Below, piece by piece: positions 33,332 to 45,241 of a stretch of DNA of 64,000 bases. Within the stretch, counting starts at the first letter, position 1; each line of letters opens with the position of its first letter. Source of the DNA: Anisus vortex (lineage: Eukaryota; Mollusca; Gastropoda; Planorbidae); the NCBI GenBank assembly GCA_949126835.1, contig OX421499.1, forward strand, positions 6,810,026-6,874,025, read 5' to 3'. The notes under the pieces are model-generated. The model did no database searches. It was not told where the DNA came from and saw nothing but the letters and a program-made list of their open reading frames with translations. Both the position numbers and the translations under genes were made by a program.

Positions 33332-34383
33332 GGTGTGCTGTTTGATACGTAATCACCAGTTGGAACGCGGTTAAAATTATTTTTTATGTAAATATGAAGT
33401 ATAAATACGGTGTTAATGAAATATTGATTTTTTCCAAAGGTTCTGGATGAGAAATGGTTCTACAACTGAAGCACGGTGATTCAAACACAACGTACCATTT
33501 GTAAGTGAGAGATGTTCTATCACGTCCTCACATTATCGTGAACGGTTTTTATGGACACCATATCAAACGCAAACATGAAGACATCATATGAGGAGTACAT
33601 TTATGGTGCTGACATGGAATCGAGGTTTTGTCATCGCTATATCAAGGTATATTGACATAATCAACATAGAATCAAGGTCATGTCGTCGCATTATTAAGGT
33701 ACATTTACATTGTCAACGCGGAATGAAGGTCATGACATCAACATATGGAGGAATCAACAGATCAACACTTTATTGATAACATTATAAATTTTTTTGGGTT
33801 TATGAACAATTCAACACTATATTGATTACAGACAGATAGCTCGTGGTTAAGTATTAAATGGTAAATTCTTGAGATGTATCTGTGAACAATGCATTGTAAT
33901 TATTGTTGTGACATTATTGGAACTATTTTATCAAGGTGTTGAAACACTCTACAGGATGGATAATCTACAAAGGACCTATGAAATATTCAATGAATGTATT
34001 GTTGGACGTTCAGAAGAGGAAGGTTGCAATGATATTACATGGACCAGTATGAACTGTTATGTTTTCGGATTTGATGATATTTATACTATTGGTTTGTGTA
34101 TTCTATCAATACAGGACAGGATATACTGTGGAACCTTATGGACCTATATGTATTATATGTATTATGGACCTATTAGTGAAAGTTATTGGTTAACATATAT
34201 TGATGAATACGTTGGTTTTGTTATATGTTATTTGTGTTGCATAACATGTTTTGATATAAATTGGGATAATTGTAATTTTTCATATAGTTCTAGTTATTGA
34301 AGAGATATATATTTTATCAAACTATTTGACGGAGATAAGAATTTTTTTTTATATAGAAATTTGTATGACAAATTTAAAGGGTC
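33332..34383 (+). other. 3' untranslated part of the LTR retrotransposon
   Basis: About 1.05 kb between the end of RNase H and the polypurine tract. At 33590-33745 three imperfect repeats of about 52-57 bp centre on GAATCRAGGTCATGTCRTCR. An open frame at 33869-34300 begins with TTG; its first ATG is at 33955. It has no recognisable domain, so I do not call a gene. Confidence 0.6.
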
Positions 34384-34393
34384 GATGGGGGAA
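34384..34393 (+). promoter_or_regulatory. Polypurine tract
   Basis: GATGGGGGAA lies directly before the 3' LTR. It is short and has one T, but sits where plus-strand priming must occur. Confidence 0.65.
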
Positions 34394-34757
34394 TGTGATG
34401 ATTTAAAATATATATAGTTATTTTAGTGGGACATAATTTGTATAATCTCTAACCCGGTGTTAATGTACAGAATAAACGAGTGACGTTTTACGATAAAAAC
34501 AATGACGTAGGAGTTAGATTGAACGTAGCGTACATTTGAAGATAAAGACAGACGACCTAAGAATTTGGTAGTGGAAAGACGTGTTTTAGACTAGGCTATA
34601 GAAATTGTGGAGTATTTGAATTCATCTTGTACATAAATTGCATTAAATATTGAGTTCTCATTTTTACTACAAGCCGGCAGTTTGTTCATTGATTATTAAT
34701 ATATAATGTGATCTCCCTGAGAGTTGTATACATATTAATTACAAAATAACGGTCACA
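34394..34757 (+). repeat. 3' LTR
   Basis: 364 bp. Compared with the 5' LTR I see four substitutions: one in the AATGAA/AATAAA site, two in a TTATAATT/TTATTAAT stretch and one in ATAGTAA/ATATTAA. An AATAAA is present at 34471-34476. Confidence 0.95.
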
Positions 34758-34880
34758 GGTAGTGTTTTGACTTTGTTATTGAGCTATGCTTTGCCTATTA
34801 CCATTACCGTACTCACTAACAGTTAGATAGTGTTTTGACTTTGTTATTGAGCTATGCTTTGCCTATTACCGTACTCATTT
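34758..34880. repeat. Minisatellite of about 57 bp, right part
   Basis: Continues the array of 27190-27422 after the LTR element, with about two units (GAGCTATGCTTTGCCTATTA, CAGTTAGATAGTGTTTTGAC). Confidence 0.85.
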
Positions 34881-35659
34881 CACTTTTTATATGATGAATT
34901 TGTACTCTACCAAAAAGAAAACGAAAGTAACAAGTCTCGTATAAATAGATCTATGCCTAACGGAAATTTGGACCGGATGAAAAAAAAAATGGTTAGGGCT
35001 GTATCCAGTCCACGGGCCGTAATTGGCTCACCCCTGGTCTAAATGTTCCATGTATTATATTGTTTGTTCTACGGTCCTGCGTGTTCTATGTTATGGGTGT
35101 TATAGCCTTTATACGCTTTCCATAATATTATGTTTATTGAATAGGCCTATTATTTTTGTTATATTATTCGTACGGTCTTTATTCGTGTGGACATATTATT
35201 TAGAATGAAAAGTGCCCGTCCAATGTAATATCAAAATCAATGTAGCAATGAACAATATTGTTGTTATTTAGTAGTTATTGTTATTTTGTTTGTTGTTGTA
35301 TTTTTTGTTGTATCGCTTTTGTTGTTTTGTGCATATGCTTGTTTTTACTCGCGTCACATTTAGAAGCCTTAGCAATCTACAATCTATATTTTGCATGCAG
35401 TTGTTTACACTATAGCAGAGATCGGCAACCTAAGGCACGCAGAGCGATTGTCAGTGGCACGCGGAATTCAACATACAACTAAGAAATTGGATATAACCTA
35501 TAAGCTAAAAATTACAAAACGAAATATTGATCCAAAACTTTACAAACATAGAACAAATGAAATAAATGAAGCAAATAACCGACCTAACATATAAGTAAGA
35601 CAGTTGGGGTCTAAAGCATGTTATCTAAGGTAAATATTGAAATAATGAGTTGTTTTTTT

Positions 35660-35920
35660 TTAAGTATCAATGTAGCTTGTTCGCCTGAGTTGAATGGGAT
35701 GTAGATTCCGTTCTTTCGGACCGAATATTGAGAAGGCTCTAAGGCCAACGGTCTTCAGAGAGAAACGGGGCACTTCCAGAAGCGAGGAGTCGCCAGAACG
35801 AAGTGTTCTTTGCGTAAAAATATGATTTAAATAAGGCAAGTTAGAGTCTAGTACATTATTTAATAAGGCACATTTTAAGGTGACAGTTATACGTGTTTTT
35901 TTTAAAGAGAAAGTTTTCAA
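35660..35920 (-). pseudogene. LINE C-terminal fragment
   Basis: The minus strand reads SLLEVPRFSLKTVGLRAFSI then FGPKERNLHP, the 'R.FS..GP.LWN.LP' end of a CR1/L2-like LINE. The expected tryptophan has become arginine. Open for 86 codons. Confidence 0.7.
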
Positions 35921-36485
35921 ATGTTAATTAAAGGCTTAAAATAACAACCATTAACTATTGTTTAGGCTAAGACATTTATCCTATTGATAGTTGTAACAAT
36001 AATAATAATCCGTTTTATCCCATAACTAAAAACAAAATACATTATTACAATATAAACTTAAAACTGTTTAATATATTACTTGTACATTTGATTTGATTTG
36101 ACATGTAAACATACCAACAAACAATGCTAGCAGATATTAATTCTAACACATCGGTAAAATCCGTTCCTTCGGAATCGGAAATACCCGAATATTGTCCTGA
36201 TTAAATAATTCCATTCTGTCTTTTGTCATTGATAATCTCCATCAAATCTTGGCTGGCGGACACTTGTGAAGGAGGGCAATCCCATATAGTTGTTTGAGTT
36301 ATTGCGATGTCATAAAAACCTGATGAATCGAAAACAATAGTTTATGAATCATGCATATTATTGTTATTATTATTTTTTTTTTATTATTATTTAAGCAAAG
36401 CAAAGAGTCAATGTTTAAAAGTTGTTATACTTTTAAATACTTAAATTTTTTAACAGTAGATTTTTTTTTTAAGTCAAGTTTTTAT
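35921..36485. other. Intron sequence, no gene
   Basis: AT-rich with ATT repeats near 36350-36390. Confidence 0.55.
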
Positions 36486-36908
36486 GTTTTCTTTCTTTCT
36501 CACTCTCCCGTTCTCCGTAGGCCTATAAACATTCTCTCGCTGTTTATCACTTTCTCACTATCCCGTTCTCCGTAGGCCTATAAACATTCTCTCGCTGTTT
36601 ATCGCTTTCTCAATCAGCATCCATTCCCTGTTCTATATCTTCCCCTTTATCTCTCTTGTCTCTCTCTCCCTATATTTCCTCCTCTCGCTCTACCTCTCTT
36701 GTTTCTCTCTCTGTCATCTCTCCCTCCATTTCTCTCTCTCTCCCTCTGTTTCACCCTCTCTCTATCTCGTCTCTCTCTCCCTCTCTCTCTCTCATTACCC
36801 ATTCTCCTTCTCTCTCTCTTTCTCCCTCCCTGTCTCTCTCGTCTCTCTTTATCTTACGCTCTCTCTATCTCTCGTCTCGATCTCCCCATTTCTCCCTCCC
36901 TCTGTCTA

Positions 36909-36939
<31 letters not shown>

Positions 36940-36970
36940 CTCCGTAAACGTCTTCATATCTCCTTTCTCT
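36486..36970. repeat. CT-rich simple-sequence region
   Basis: A (CT)n-type tract of nearly 500 bp. At its start a unit of about 60 bp (TCTCCGTAGGCCTATAAACA and flanks) is present twice in tandem. Open frames here are repeat translations. Confidence 0.85.
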
Positions 36971-37379
36971 CTAATTAAAAGTTTTTCCTTTCATCCATGA
37001 GTTGGATTTTCAATACTTCACGAACACAAATACATTTTATTTTGTAACGTAAAACCTCATTCGTAGACAATAGAAAATTCTTGAATAGGCTTGATAACAT
37101 TAGACAAACATGAAGTCAGACTAGCCTTGATAACATTAGACATACATGAAGTCAGACAGACAGTCAGATCCTGAAGATACATGACAGTTTCATTAGCTGA
37201 AAGCCTTGATGCCAGAATAAACTCCAGACATCCTGGAAATGAATGCTGGGAACTATATCGCCAATATTATAGAACAACTTTTTTGTTATCTCTACTTCAA
37301 CCATTGGAAAGAAAACGTGTATTTTCTAGATGTATTGATGGATAGATTAGATAAATATAAAGATGAATTAGGCAAACAT

Positions 37380-37950
37380 ATTGATGTATTAGCTTAGTTG
37401 AGAAATACACAGGTTAAGGCAGACTGGCAAAACAGACTAACAAACATACAGACAGATAGAAAGAGACAGTCAGATAGATAGATAGATAGATAGATAGATG
37501 ATAAAGAAGTTATATTGGGATTGATAGACACACAGTGTAATAGATTTAGACAGATCAACAGACAGATAGACGGGACAGAAGACAAATGCAACAGAGAAAT
37601 ACAGATATACAGACAAACAAACAAACATAGGCAGACTGCCTAACAGGCAAACACCCGTGCACTAATAGACAGATATGAGATAAGAAACAGACAGATAGAT
37701 AGACAGAAAGCTAGTCAGAAAGATAGAGTACACATAGTATACAGATACGTAGACTAATATAGTTAGACAGACAACAGAGAGGAGATTAAATAAAAGAGTG
37801 AAAAACAGATATATATGTATATATTATATCGACCGACAAGAACACGGATTAAGGCCGACTGACAAAAAGACAAACAAAGATAGGCTACATCCAGATGTGC
37901 AGATAGAATGATAGACAGATAGATAGATAGACATATATATCTATATATAT
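37380..37950. repeat. GATA/GACA-rich tract
   Basis: Degenerate GATA and GACAGACA words throughout, with a perfect (GATA) run near 37470-37498 and another near 37915-37932. Confidence 0.8.
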
Positions 37951-37974
37951 AAATAGAGTTGTCAGATACATTTT

Positions 37975-38360
37975 TATAAAATACCGGACACCGTTAGATG
38001 AAACGGACATCTGAAGAAAATACCGGACACTTTCAGAAAATACCGGGCACCTTAAGAAAATACCGGACACCTTCAGAAAATACCGGACGCCTTTAGAATA
38101 AGCGGGACAATTTCAGTAAATACGGACACCTTCAGAAAATACCGGACGCCTTTAGAATAAGCGGGACAATTTCAGTAAATACGGACACCTTCAGAAAATA
38201 CCGGACGCCTTTAGAATAAGCGGGACAATTTCAGTAAATACGGACACCTTCAGAAAATACCGGACAATTTCAGAAAATACCCGACGCCTTCAGAAAATAC
38301 GCGACAATTTCAGTAAATATGGACACCTTCAGAAAATACCGGACATCTTCAGAAAATACA
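37975..38360. repeat. 20-bp minisatellite with a 59-bp higher-order unit
   Basis: Unit AAAATACCGGACACCTTCAG and variants. A 59-bp compound unit (…GGACGCCTTTAGAATAAGCG…) is repeated three times in tandem between about 38085 and 38260. A (CT)n tract follows at 38363-38432. Confidence 0.88.
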
Positions 38361-38362
38361 TT

Positions 38363-38393
<31 letters not shown>

Positions 38394-38396
38394 TTT

Positions 38397-38428
<32 letters not shown>

Positions 38429-38432
38429 TCTC

Positions 38433-39229
38433 ATCTCGCCTATGAATTCTTCCGTTGAAAAAGTGAGTGTATGCTTATACATTTTCGTTTTTTTTAATGT
38501 GAATCCGGTACAAAAATCGGACACCTGGCAACCCAGCATACAAACATAACTCAATATTTTAATTCTTTATGGTTATCTTCATACGTATAAATACAAAAAA
38601 AATTCTTCTCATAACTACATTATCTATTTATTGATCTTTATTCGCCTACCTGCCTGTCAACAGTGCAATAAAGTTTATTACACGTCAGTTTTCCCAAGTT
38701 TTTGATCGAAATGCCCTCGTCTGCTGACCTCGCAAAAAAAATTCAATTTTCAAAAATCGAATGTCACATTGCCGATTGGTCTATATTGAATTGAATTGTT
38801 GCATTTCCGGCCCATCAAAAGCGAAGGTTATATAAGGTCTTGTTGCTAACGTTGTTGTCACGTTTTTCTTTTAAATCAACTTTTATTGTCCTTATATCTT
38901 TAAATTCTGTACTACAGTTGGATGTCTTTAAATAGTTTATGATATTTTTTGGTTTAATTTAGCTGAAAAGTTCATGAAGGGTTCTACAGTAATAGTATTT
39001 ATGTCGAGTTTCACAAAATGTACTACAGTATTCCAACAAAATATATTTAATGTAGACTCCATTTGGCAACAAAGATTGTGCGCTTTGAGCTGCTAACACT
39101 TTAAAAAAAACGGTGAAATCCCCCCAAAAAACAGATTTAAAATTCATGGATTTTGCATCTGAAAGTTATACTGCATAGAGCGATTTTCATGCAAGAACAG
39201 AGATAAAAGTCTGTAGGCTAAATAAGTAT
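38433..39229. other. Intron sequence, no gene
   Basis: AT-rich; no feature recognised. Confidence 0.5.
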
Positions 39230-39560
39230 ATACTTTTTATTTAATTTCATTACAAACAAATTACAAATTTTATATATTCATATTCATAACAGTTTGTCTT
39301 CGAATGAGCACTACATCAATCATATACTATTAAAATAAATCGAGTATGTTTTTAATTGTGTGTTTAGAATGGTAATATCATCCACTTGTTTAATTGTGTT
39401 TTGGAAGTTTGTTCCACCACAGATTTGCCACATACTGCAGGATATTACATGAAAGGATACATAACTAATTGATAATCTCAAACCTTTACAATAAAAACGT
39501 AGGCTAAGACAGAGCAAATAAATGTCGTATTTACCGACTTAATACAAAAGTATAAACAGT
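39230..39560 (-). pseudogene. LINE C-terminus and 3' tail, strongly decayed
   Basis: The minus strand has a VANLWWNKLPK-like stretch and then a tail similar to that of 22925-23185 (CAATTAAAAACATACTCGAT). Confidence 0.5.
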
Positions 39561-40484
39561 AGGGGTCTAAAAATGAAATAAATTTTCAATGTTAACAATA
39601 AATAAAGTTATAGTCTTACTGAACATGTATGCCAACTATAAAAAGCAACACCAACTTTAATTTGAAATATTGTATCTTAAAACTGAACTATTACATGCAC
39701 ACATAAAAGTAAGGGTTTTGCAGTTAAGCTTGAACAACTTTTACATGCAAAAACAGATTTTTTTGTTCAAATGTGTTTACTATTGAGATTTTTCTTTTTT
39801 CAATCCTGAGTTATTGTTGAACGTATAGCACAGCTGTTATGCTTTTAAGCAGCTGAACAAAATTGCCCAATTGATTATATTGCCCTCCTTTGCAGTAATC
39901 TAAGTAGTTGGTTGCCTTAGGTTGTCGACCTCTGATTTATGCTAAACAAGAGTCAATCTGAATCTGTACGCTGCATTATGTAGGTTGATAGCTTTGACTA
40001 TTTTATTATTACTACCGATAGATGTCTAAATAATTGAATGTTTTTATCACAGTTTTGGCATTGAAATTTATTCAACTTTATTTTCATTGAATATTTTTTA
40101 GATTTATTTTGTCATACATACAAAAAGTATCAAATGTAAAATAGTAAGGTCTCCAATCGCGTGTATAGTTTCTTAGTCTGATTTTTTTTCTCTTTTGTGT
40201 ACCTCAATGTGATACTCTATAAATATTGAATGGAAATTCCCGATTCTCCCCCATTGGTTCATTCCCATCACCTTGATGGGCTGTCACTTCGACTGGGTCA
40301 CATAGGAGAGCTCTCTCGGTCATTGACTAGTTTCTCTAGCTGTCTTCTGATCCAACCCCATCCTCCCCTCATCCCTACAAATACTCAGTTGTCTGCTTTG
40401 TAGTTCATGTCTCTTAGTCGTTCTTTTGTTTAGTGTGGAATACATTCCATCCAGTTCAAACTCCATATCTCTAGTTCCAGCCCA

Positions 40485-41165
40485 AATCTTATCTTACATG
40501 TTACAGACACTCCTTCTATAAAGAAGATAACCTCGCTAATTAATTTTATTCGTGGTTTGAGTCTAGTCTTGTATTTTGATTAGTTTTTTTTTTCTAAAAT
40601 GATGTTAGGTTACTGGTTTCCCTGGTTTGTTCAGGTAACCCAATTCATGCCCGGATGCCACTTGGGAAGAATTTTTTTATATATAGGCCTATATTTTTGC
40701 ATATGGGATAAGAAAAGTATTTTGTTTTTTCTTTAGTTTTTTTAGCACTGTACTGAAATATTATCGCGTTGTATTTCTAAGTTAGAATGTTATGCCTTAC
40801 GTAATATTACTACTTTACTCTTTGCCCGTCTGTCCTCTAGTGCAGTGGTCGGCAACCTTTTGATAACAGTGTGTCAAAGTACGATTTCTAATTCAGTTAG
40901 CGTGCCAACGCCTAAAAGTAATCCTGCTGTAGCACTAAATTTCTTGTAGAAGAGACTTGAATAGACATTTAAGACCTCTTCCGCGTGCCATTGAAAATCC
41001 ATCGGCGTGCCAAGTCTGGCACGCGTGCCGTAGTTTGCCGACCCCTGCTCTAGTGTTTCTAGATTTAGCTATTTGACTATTGGTGTTACTCTTGTCAGTT
41101 GTGAATGTTCGCTAGTTCTAGTAGTGAGCCTTGCAGTTCTATTCTAAATTCGTCTTAGCATTTCT
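40485..41165 (-). pseudogene. LINE reverse transcriptase tail with nested hAT
   Basis: On the minus strand the sequence follows that of 23745-24235: the QLTRVTPI... region, RARGQRVK-like remains, a GCATCCGGGCATGAATTGGG block, and the 3' tail GACTAGACTCAAACCACGAA ending in TAAGATAAGAT. The hAT element at 40843-41047 interrupts it. Confidence 0.75.
40843..41047. mobile_element. hAT MITE (205 bp) nested in a LINE
   Basis: Ends CAGTGGTCGGCAACCTTTT and GTAGTTTGCCGACCCCTG. The 8-bp duplication CTCTAGTG at 40835-40842 and 41048-41055 is perfect. The LINE sequence resumes exactly after it. Confidence 0.93.
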
Positions 41166-41514
41166 TTCCTCTCTAGACACTATTTCTATCAATTTCAAGA
41201 ATGTCTATTTCTTACTTCTTTATTTGTGTCTTTCTATTTCCTAATTTGTTATATCTTTCTTTAAAACACGTTCATTTTATGCATGTATATTTATTGATTT
41301 CAACAGCGGTTTATCCATTTCACTATAATATTTTATTTCTTTCACTTATTTCAAGATTTTCAAGAGTTTTATCTGTTTCTTCCAAATTATTTTCTTTCAA
41401 CCCATTTCTCTATGTCTTACTTAAAATTTTCCACAACACTTTTGTAACTATGTACGTAGCAGGGAAGTCAATGGCCCAAACAAATGACTTTGTCCTTAAA
41501 CTTGACACAGCAGA

Positions 41515-42245
41515 TACACAAGACACACATACAAGACACACATACACAAGTCACACATTAACAAGACACACATACACAAGACACACATACACAAGACACA
41601 CATGCACAAGACTAACATTCACAATACACACATACACAAGACACACATACACAAGACACACATACACAAGACACACATGAACACACATGAACAAGACACA
41701 AATGTACAAGACACACATACACAAGACACACATACACAAGACACATATGAACAAGATACACATACACAAGACACACATGAACAAGACACACATACACAAG
41801 ACACACATACACATGAACACACATACACAAGACACACACACAAAACACACACACAAGACACACATACACAATACACACATACACAAGACACATACGCACA
41901 TACACAAAACACACATACACAATACACACATACACAAAACACACACACAAAACACACACACAAGACACACATACACAGTACATACATACACAAAATACAA
42001 ATGCAAGACACACATAGACAAGACACACGCACAAGACACATACACACAAGACACACATACACAAGACACACATACAAGACACACATACACAAGATACACA
42101 TACACAAGACACACATACAAGGTACACATACATGACCCACATGCAAGACACAATTACAATACACACATACACGACACACTTTAAAGACACACATACAAGA
42201 CACATATACAAGGCACACATACATGACACACACACAAGAAACATA
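41515..42245. repeat. 17-bp CA-rich minisatellite, about 40 copies
   Basis: Unit ACACACATACACAAGAC with many variants. Lack of stops in several frames on both strands creates overlapping open frames of up to 222 codons, all cysteine/valine or threonine/histidine repeats; these are not genes. Confidence 0.93.
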
Positions 42246-42849
42246 CAAAAGAACTCTGAGTAGATTCAAGACATTTATTGTTGGCACCTAAGTTATATTT
42301 GGGAGGGAGGCAGATGGTCTGAAATGTACGTCCATCATTCTGTCCGGAACTAACCACGAAGCTGGTTGAAGAGGACTGGGTCAACAGCAGTCCTAAAGTA
42401 AATGTCTTAGAACTGTTAAGTTGCGAATCAAAGTCCGTCGGTAAGGTAAACATTGCAGGTTTGAATAGAGTTAAATGTAACGGTGGTGTTTGGGTGGGGC
42501 GGGAAATAAAAAGGGCGGGGGGGGGGAGGATGGCTATTCAATAGTGACACGGCTGGACAGAAATTAAATGCTTCAGATAGTTATCTGACGGAAGTGTGAA
42601 TCCATAGAGATAGACTGGTAGACAGATATAGATTGGTCGAACTTTCACTTGAGCGAATTCTGTAGAGAAGGTTTATATTAGCAGATCTCTCGTCAATGGT
42701 TCAAATCAAAGACTATAATAAGATGGATCGCTTGCTATATTTTTAGAGTAGAGCTTATTATATGTTCTTAGTTCTTTAAAATATTTTGTTCTCAGTTTAA
42801 CTGAGATGTTGTTTAATTTGATAAAGCCGAAATGTCGACATCAGTCTCC

Positions 42850-43270
42850 ATGTTGTTCTATCTCTGCAGTCGTCTCCCTGTTTCTCTATGTCTGTAGTCG
42901 TCTCCCTTTTTCTCTATGTCTCTCTTCTTGTCTGTACTTCTCTGATTATTTGTCTCTTTCTCTTTCGGTCTTTCTTTCTCACTTTGTCTATCTCTCAATC
43001 TATCTCTTTGTCTCCCTTTCTCTCTCTCTCTCTCTATCTCACTTCCTCATTATCTGTCGTTCTCTCTCCCTTTCTATCTTTTTGTCTTTATTCTCTCTCC
43101 CACTGTCTCTCTATCTATTTCCCATTGTTTCTCTCTCTGTACCTCTCTCTATCTTTCTGTCTTTCACTCTCTCTCCCACTGTCTCTCTGTCAGCCTCTCT
43201 CTCTCTCTCTCTTTCTCCCGAATTCTCTCTCTTAGTGTTTCTTTATTCTCTACCTTTCTCTGTATATCTT
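42850..43270. repeat. CT-rich simple-sequence region
   Basis: TCTCTNT-type repeats over about 400 bp. The open frames are repeat translations. Confidence 0.85.
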
Positions 43271-43279
43271 CACGCCTTT

Positions 43280-45026
43280 CTCTAACAGCATCAGTAGAAT
43301 TCATTGCTTAACCTAAACAACACACGTATGATTTAAAATAATCATATTTATAAATCTTTATATAACACAACTATATTATATTTATGTTATATTATTATAT
43401 TATATATTGAAGACTAACAAAGATTTATTATTAAAGAATAACACCTTCACTCAATATAACCCCGTAAAAGTAACAAGATTTTTTGTATTAAAGCTAATGC
43501 AGACAAATGTTTGTTTAATTAGCATAATATATTTACTTAAGTTTTGATATTCGATATCGACTTTAATCTTTTATCCATCCATCTGTTACATAAAAACAAT
43601 TTATACATCTTAAATTGGATTAGCTACCTGAATATAAAATTCCTGATCACATTTTTGATGCATCTAACGTTAACAGTTTTATACGATGTTTCTTAAGAAA
43701 GCATTCACATTTTGTTACACATGATGCATTACATAAGTATTGTTTATTGATCTATAAAAAGAATAGATCAGGCAAGGAAACAATATTCTTGATTCATAAA
43801 GGGGCCCGCCATTGTTATATGCTTTCACTTATCTATAAAAATTAAATTTTCTATGCACTGACCTGTAAATACATTTCAGTGACTTAGACTTTTTTTTAAT
43901 CGAATATCTTTGTTCTAATTTAAAGGTGGTTTATTTTTAAAGCTTGCTTATATTATGGGTGATTGAATTTCGTATACCTCTTAAAGTGTATAAAATTGCA
44001 GCTTCCGGTTGCATCAATAGGTAGGCCTACAAACAAATTTATTAACAAAGCTCTATCTATTGTTTTTATAGATCAATGATATTAACTAATCACCGATATC
44101 AGATTTGATTTTTTAAATTTGACTTGCGCGTAAGTCAGCTGACAATCGCGTTTGAATCAAAATAAAAAGAAAAAAAGTATAGACATAATGCATGGATCTA
44201 TATAGTATGTTTATGCTTGAATCGAGAAAGTATGTGTGTGATAAATAACTTTTGACTACAATGTCATAATAACCAAAGATGGACAGCTTGTTCTATTTTT
44301 AGAGCGTAAGTGTTGTTGTTTTTTCCGTAAGAAGCCAATAACGTTGTCCGAAATGACTCCTGAACTTGCCTAAAGACTTCCATTGAGAACATCATAGCGA
44401 ATTACTAAACCGGAAGTCTAGAAGACAGGGTGCGATCTGAAATATCGAAACAGAAAGTTTTGAGTCTTTGTAACAACTGACCATAATCTTGATTTTGATT
44501 ATAAATACGAAAAGCTTTTCGGAATACTGATATTTGAAAAAAATATTCTTTTTTTTTTAGAAGATTTTCAAAATCAAAGGCTCACAGTATATAAAATATA
44601 AGATAATACTAGATGCCTACATAAGATTTAAATGCGTATTTCAATATAATACAATACGATTTGGTTTATTGGAATCCAAGATGGATGTTTAGTTTACATT
44701 TTACATGTATGACTCATTGAAATAAATATAACGTCGTGCCCTTATAAACTGATTTATGTTTTAAAACTGTCTGGTATCCAGAAAAGAATACTTTAGAATA
44801 CAATAGGAATGTATTTGTATAAATGTATAAATGTATTTGTATAAAGCAGTTATCTTGTTTCATAGTAAACAAAAACAAATCCATTTCGTGTCTGTAATCG
44901 ACAATAAGTGTGCTACATAATCTAATCTAAATTTTAAGATTTCAAAATGGCTAAATCACAACAACTGAAGTTGTTAAATTCGGTTTATATCGTATCTAAA
45001 GGTCTACATGTTTGTGTTTAGAATTA
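43280..45026. other. End of the 38-kb intron, no gene
   Basis: Unusually free of recognisable repeats for this window; AT-rich with no coding signal. Confidence 0.5.
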
Positions 45027-45107
45027 TTAACCCTTCCCGTACCGACCTACTTTCTATCTATGCTATCTCAGTCCCGCTATATACGCGCCCGGGACTGTAA
45101 GGGTTAA
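45027..45107 (-). mobile_element. 81-bp TTAA MITE, copy 3
   Basis: Starts TTAACCCTTCCCGTACCG and ends CTGTAAGGGTTAA. It lies 134 bp upstream of the exon at 45242, inverted relative to copy 4. Confidence 0.88.
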
Positions 45108-45241
45108 TAAAAATACAATAAGATGTCACTGATGATTTCTGATTCGAAACATTAATTTGAACTTGTTCTTTTTTAAAAAGAAAACTAATTTGTGTGTTCT
45201 GTATATATTAATTCTGTTATGTATTTTCTTTCTATCATTAG

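Larger units (their letters stand above)
27423..34757 (+). mobile_element. Gmr1-like LTR retrotransposon, 7335 bp, INT before RT
   Basis: The element has two 364-bp LTRs (TGTGATGA...GGTCACA) that differ at 4 positions by eye, a lysine-tRNA primer site, a long gag-pol frame and a polypurine stretch before the 3' LTR. A 5-bp target duplication GGTAG flanks it (27418-27422 and 34758-34762). Domain order is Gag-protease-integrase-reverse transcriptase-RNase H, the Ty1/copia order, although the RT and RNase H are Ty3/gypsy-like. That combination defines Gmr1-like elements. One in-frame TAA at 31706-31708 splits the frame. There is no envelope gene. Confidence 0.93.
27043..35036. mobile_element. 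hAT element containing a minisatellite and a nested LTR retrotransposon
   Basis: The left end is AAGAGTTGGGCAATTAC with GGGCCGC beyond it. The right end is CGGGCCGTAATTGGCTCACCCCTG, split here as CGGGCCGTAATTG and GCTCACCCCTG. The 8-bp flanks GACTAAAT (27035-27042) and GTCTAAAT (35037-35044) match at 7 of 8. Removing the LTR retrotransposon and its 5-bp duplication leaves a hAT of about 650 bp. Confidence 0.75.
35416..39934. mobile_element. Possible hAT element with LINE and simple-repeat insertions
   Basis: The left end CAGAGATCGGCAACCTAAGG and the complement of the right end, CAGAGGTCGACAACCTAAGG, agree at 18 of 20 bases, which suggests one element of 4.5 kb. However, the 8-bp flanks do not match. 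The two ends could belong to separate insertions, or one flank may have been rearranged. Confidence 0.45.

Noticed and set aside
33869..34300. Possible envelope-like gene after RNase H
   Set aside because: The frame begins with TTG, has no signal peptide, clear fusion or membrane pattern, and no recognisable domain; more likely untranslated 3' sequence.
35416..39934. Firm call of a single 4.5-kb hAT element
   Set aside because: The ends match well as inverted repeats, but the flanking 8-mers do not agree, so it is kept only at low confidence.
41551..42287. Frames of 165-222 codons, cysteine/valine- or histidine/threonine-rich
   Set aside because: Overlapping frames on both strands within a CA-rich minisatellite; no start context, domain or splice pattern.
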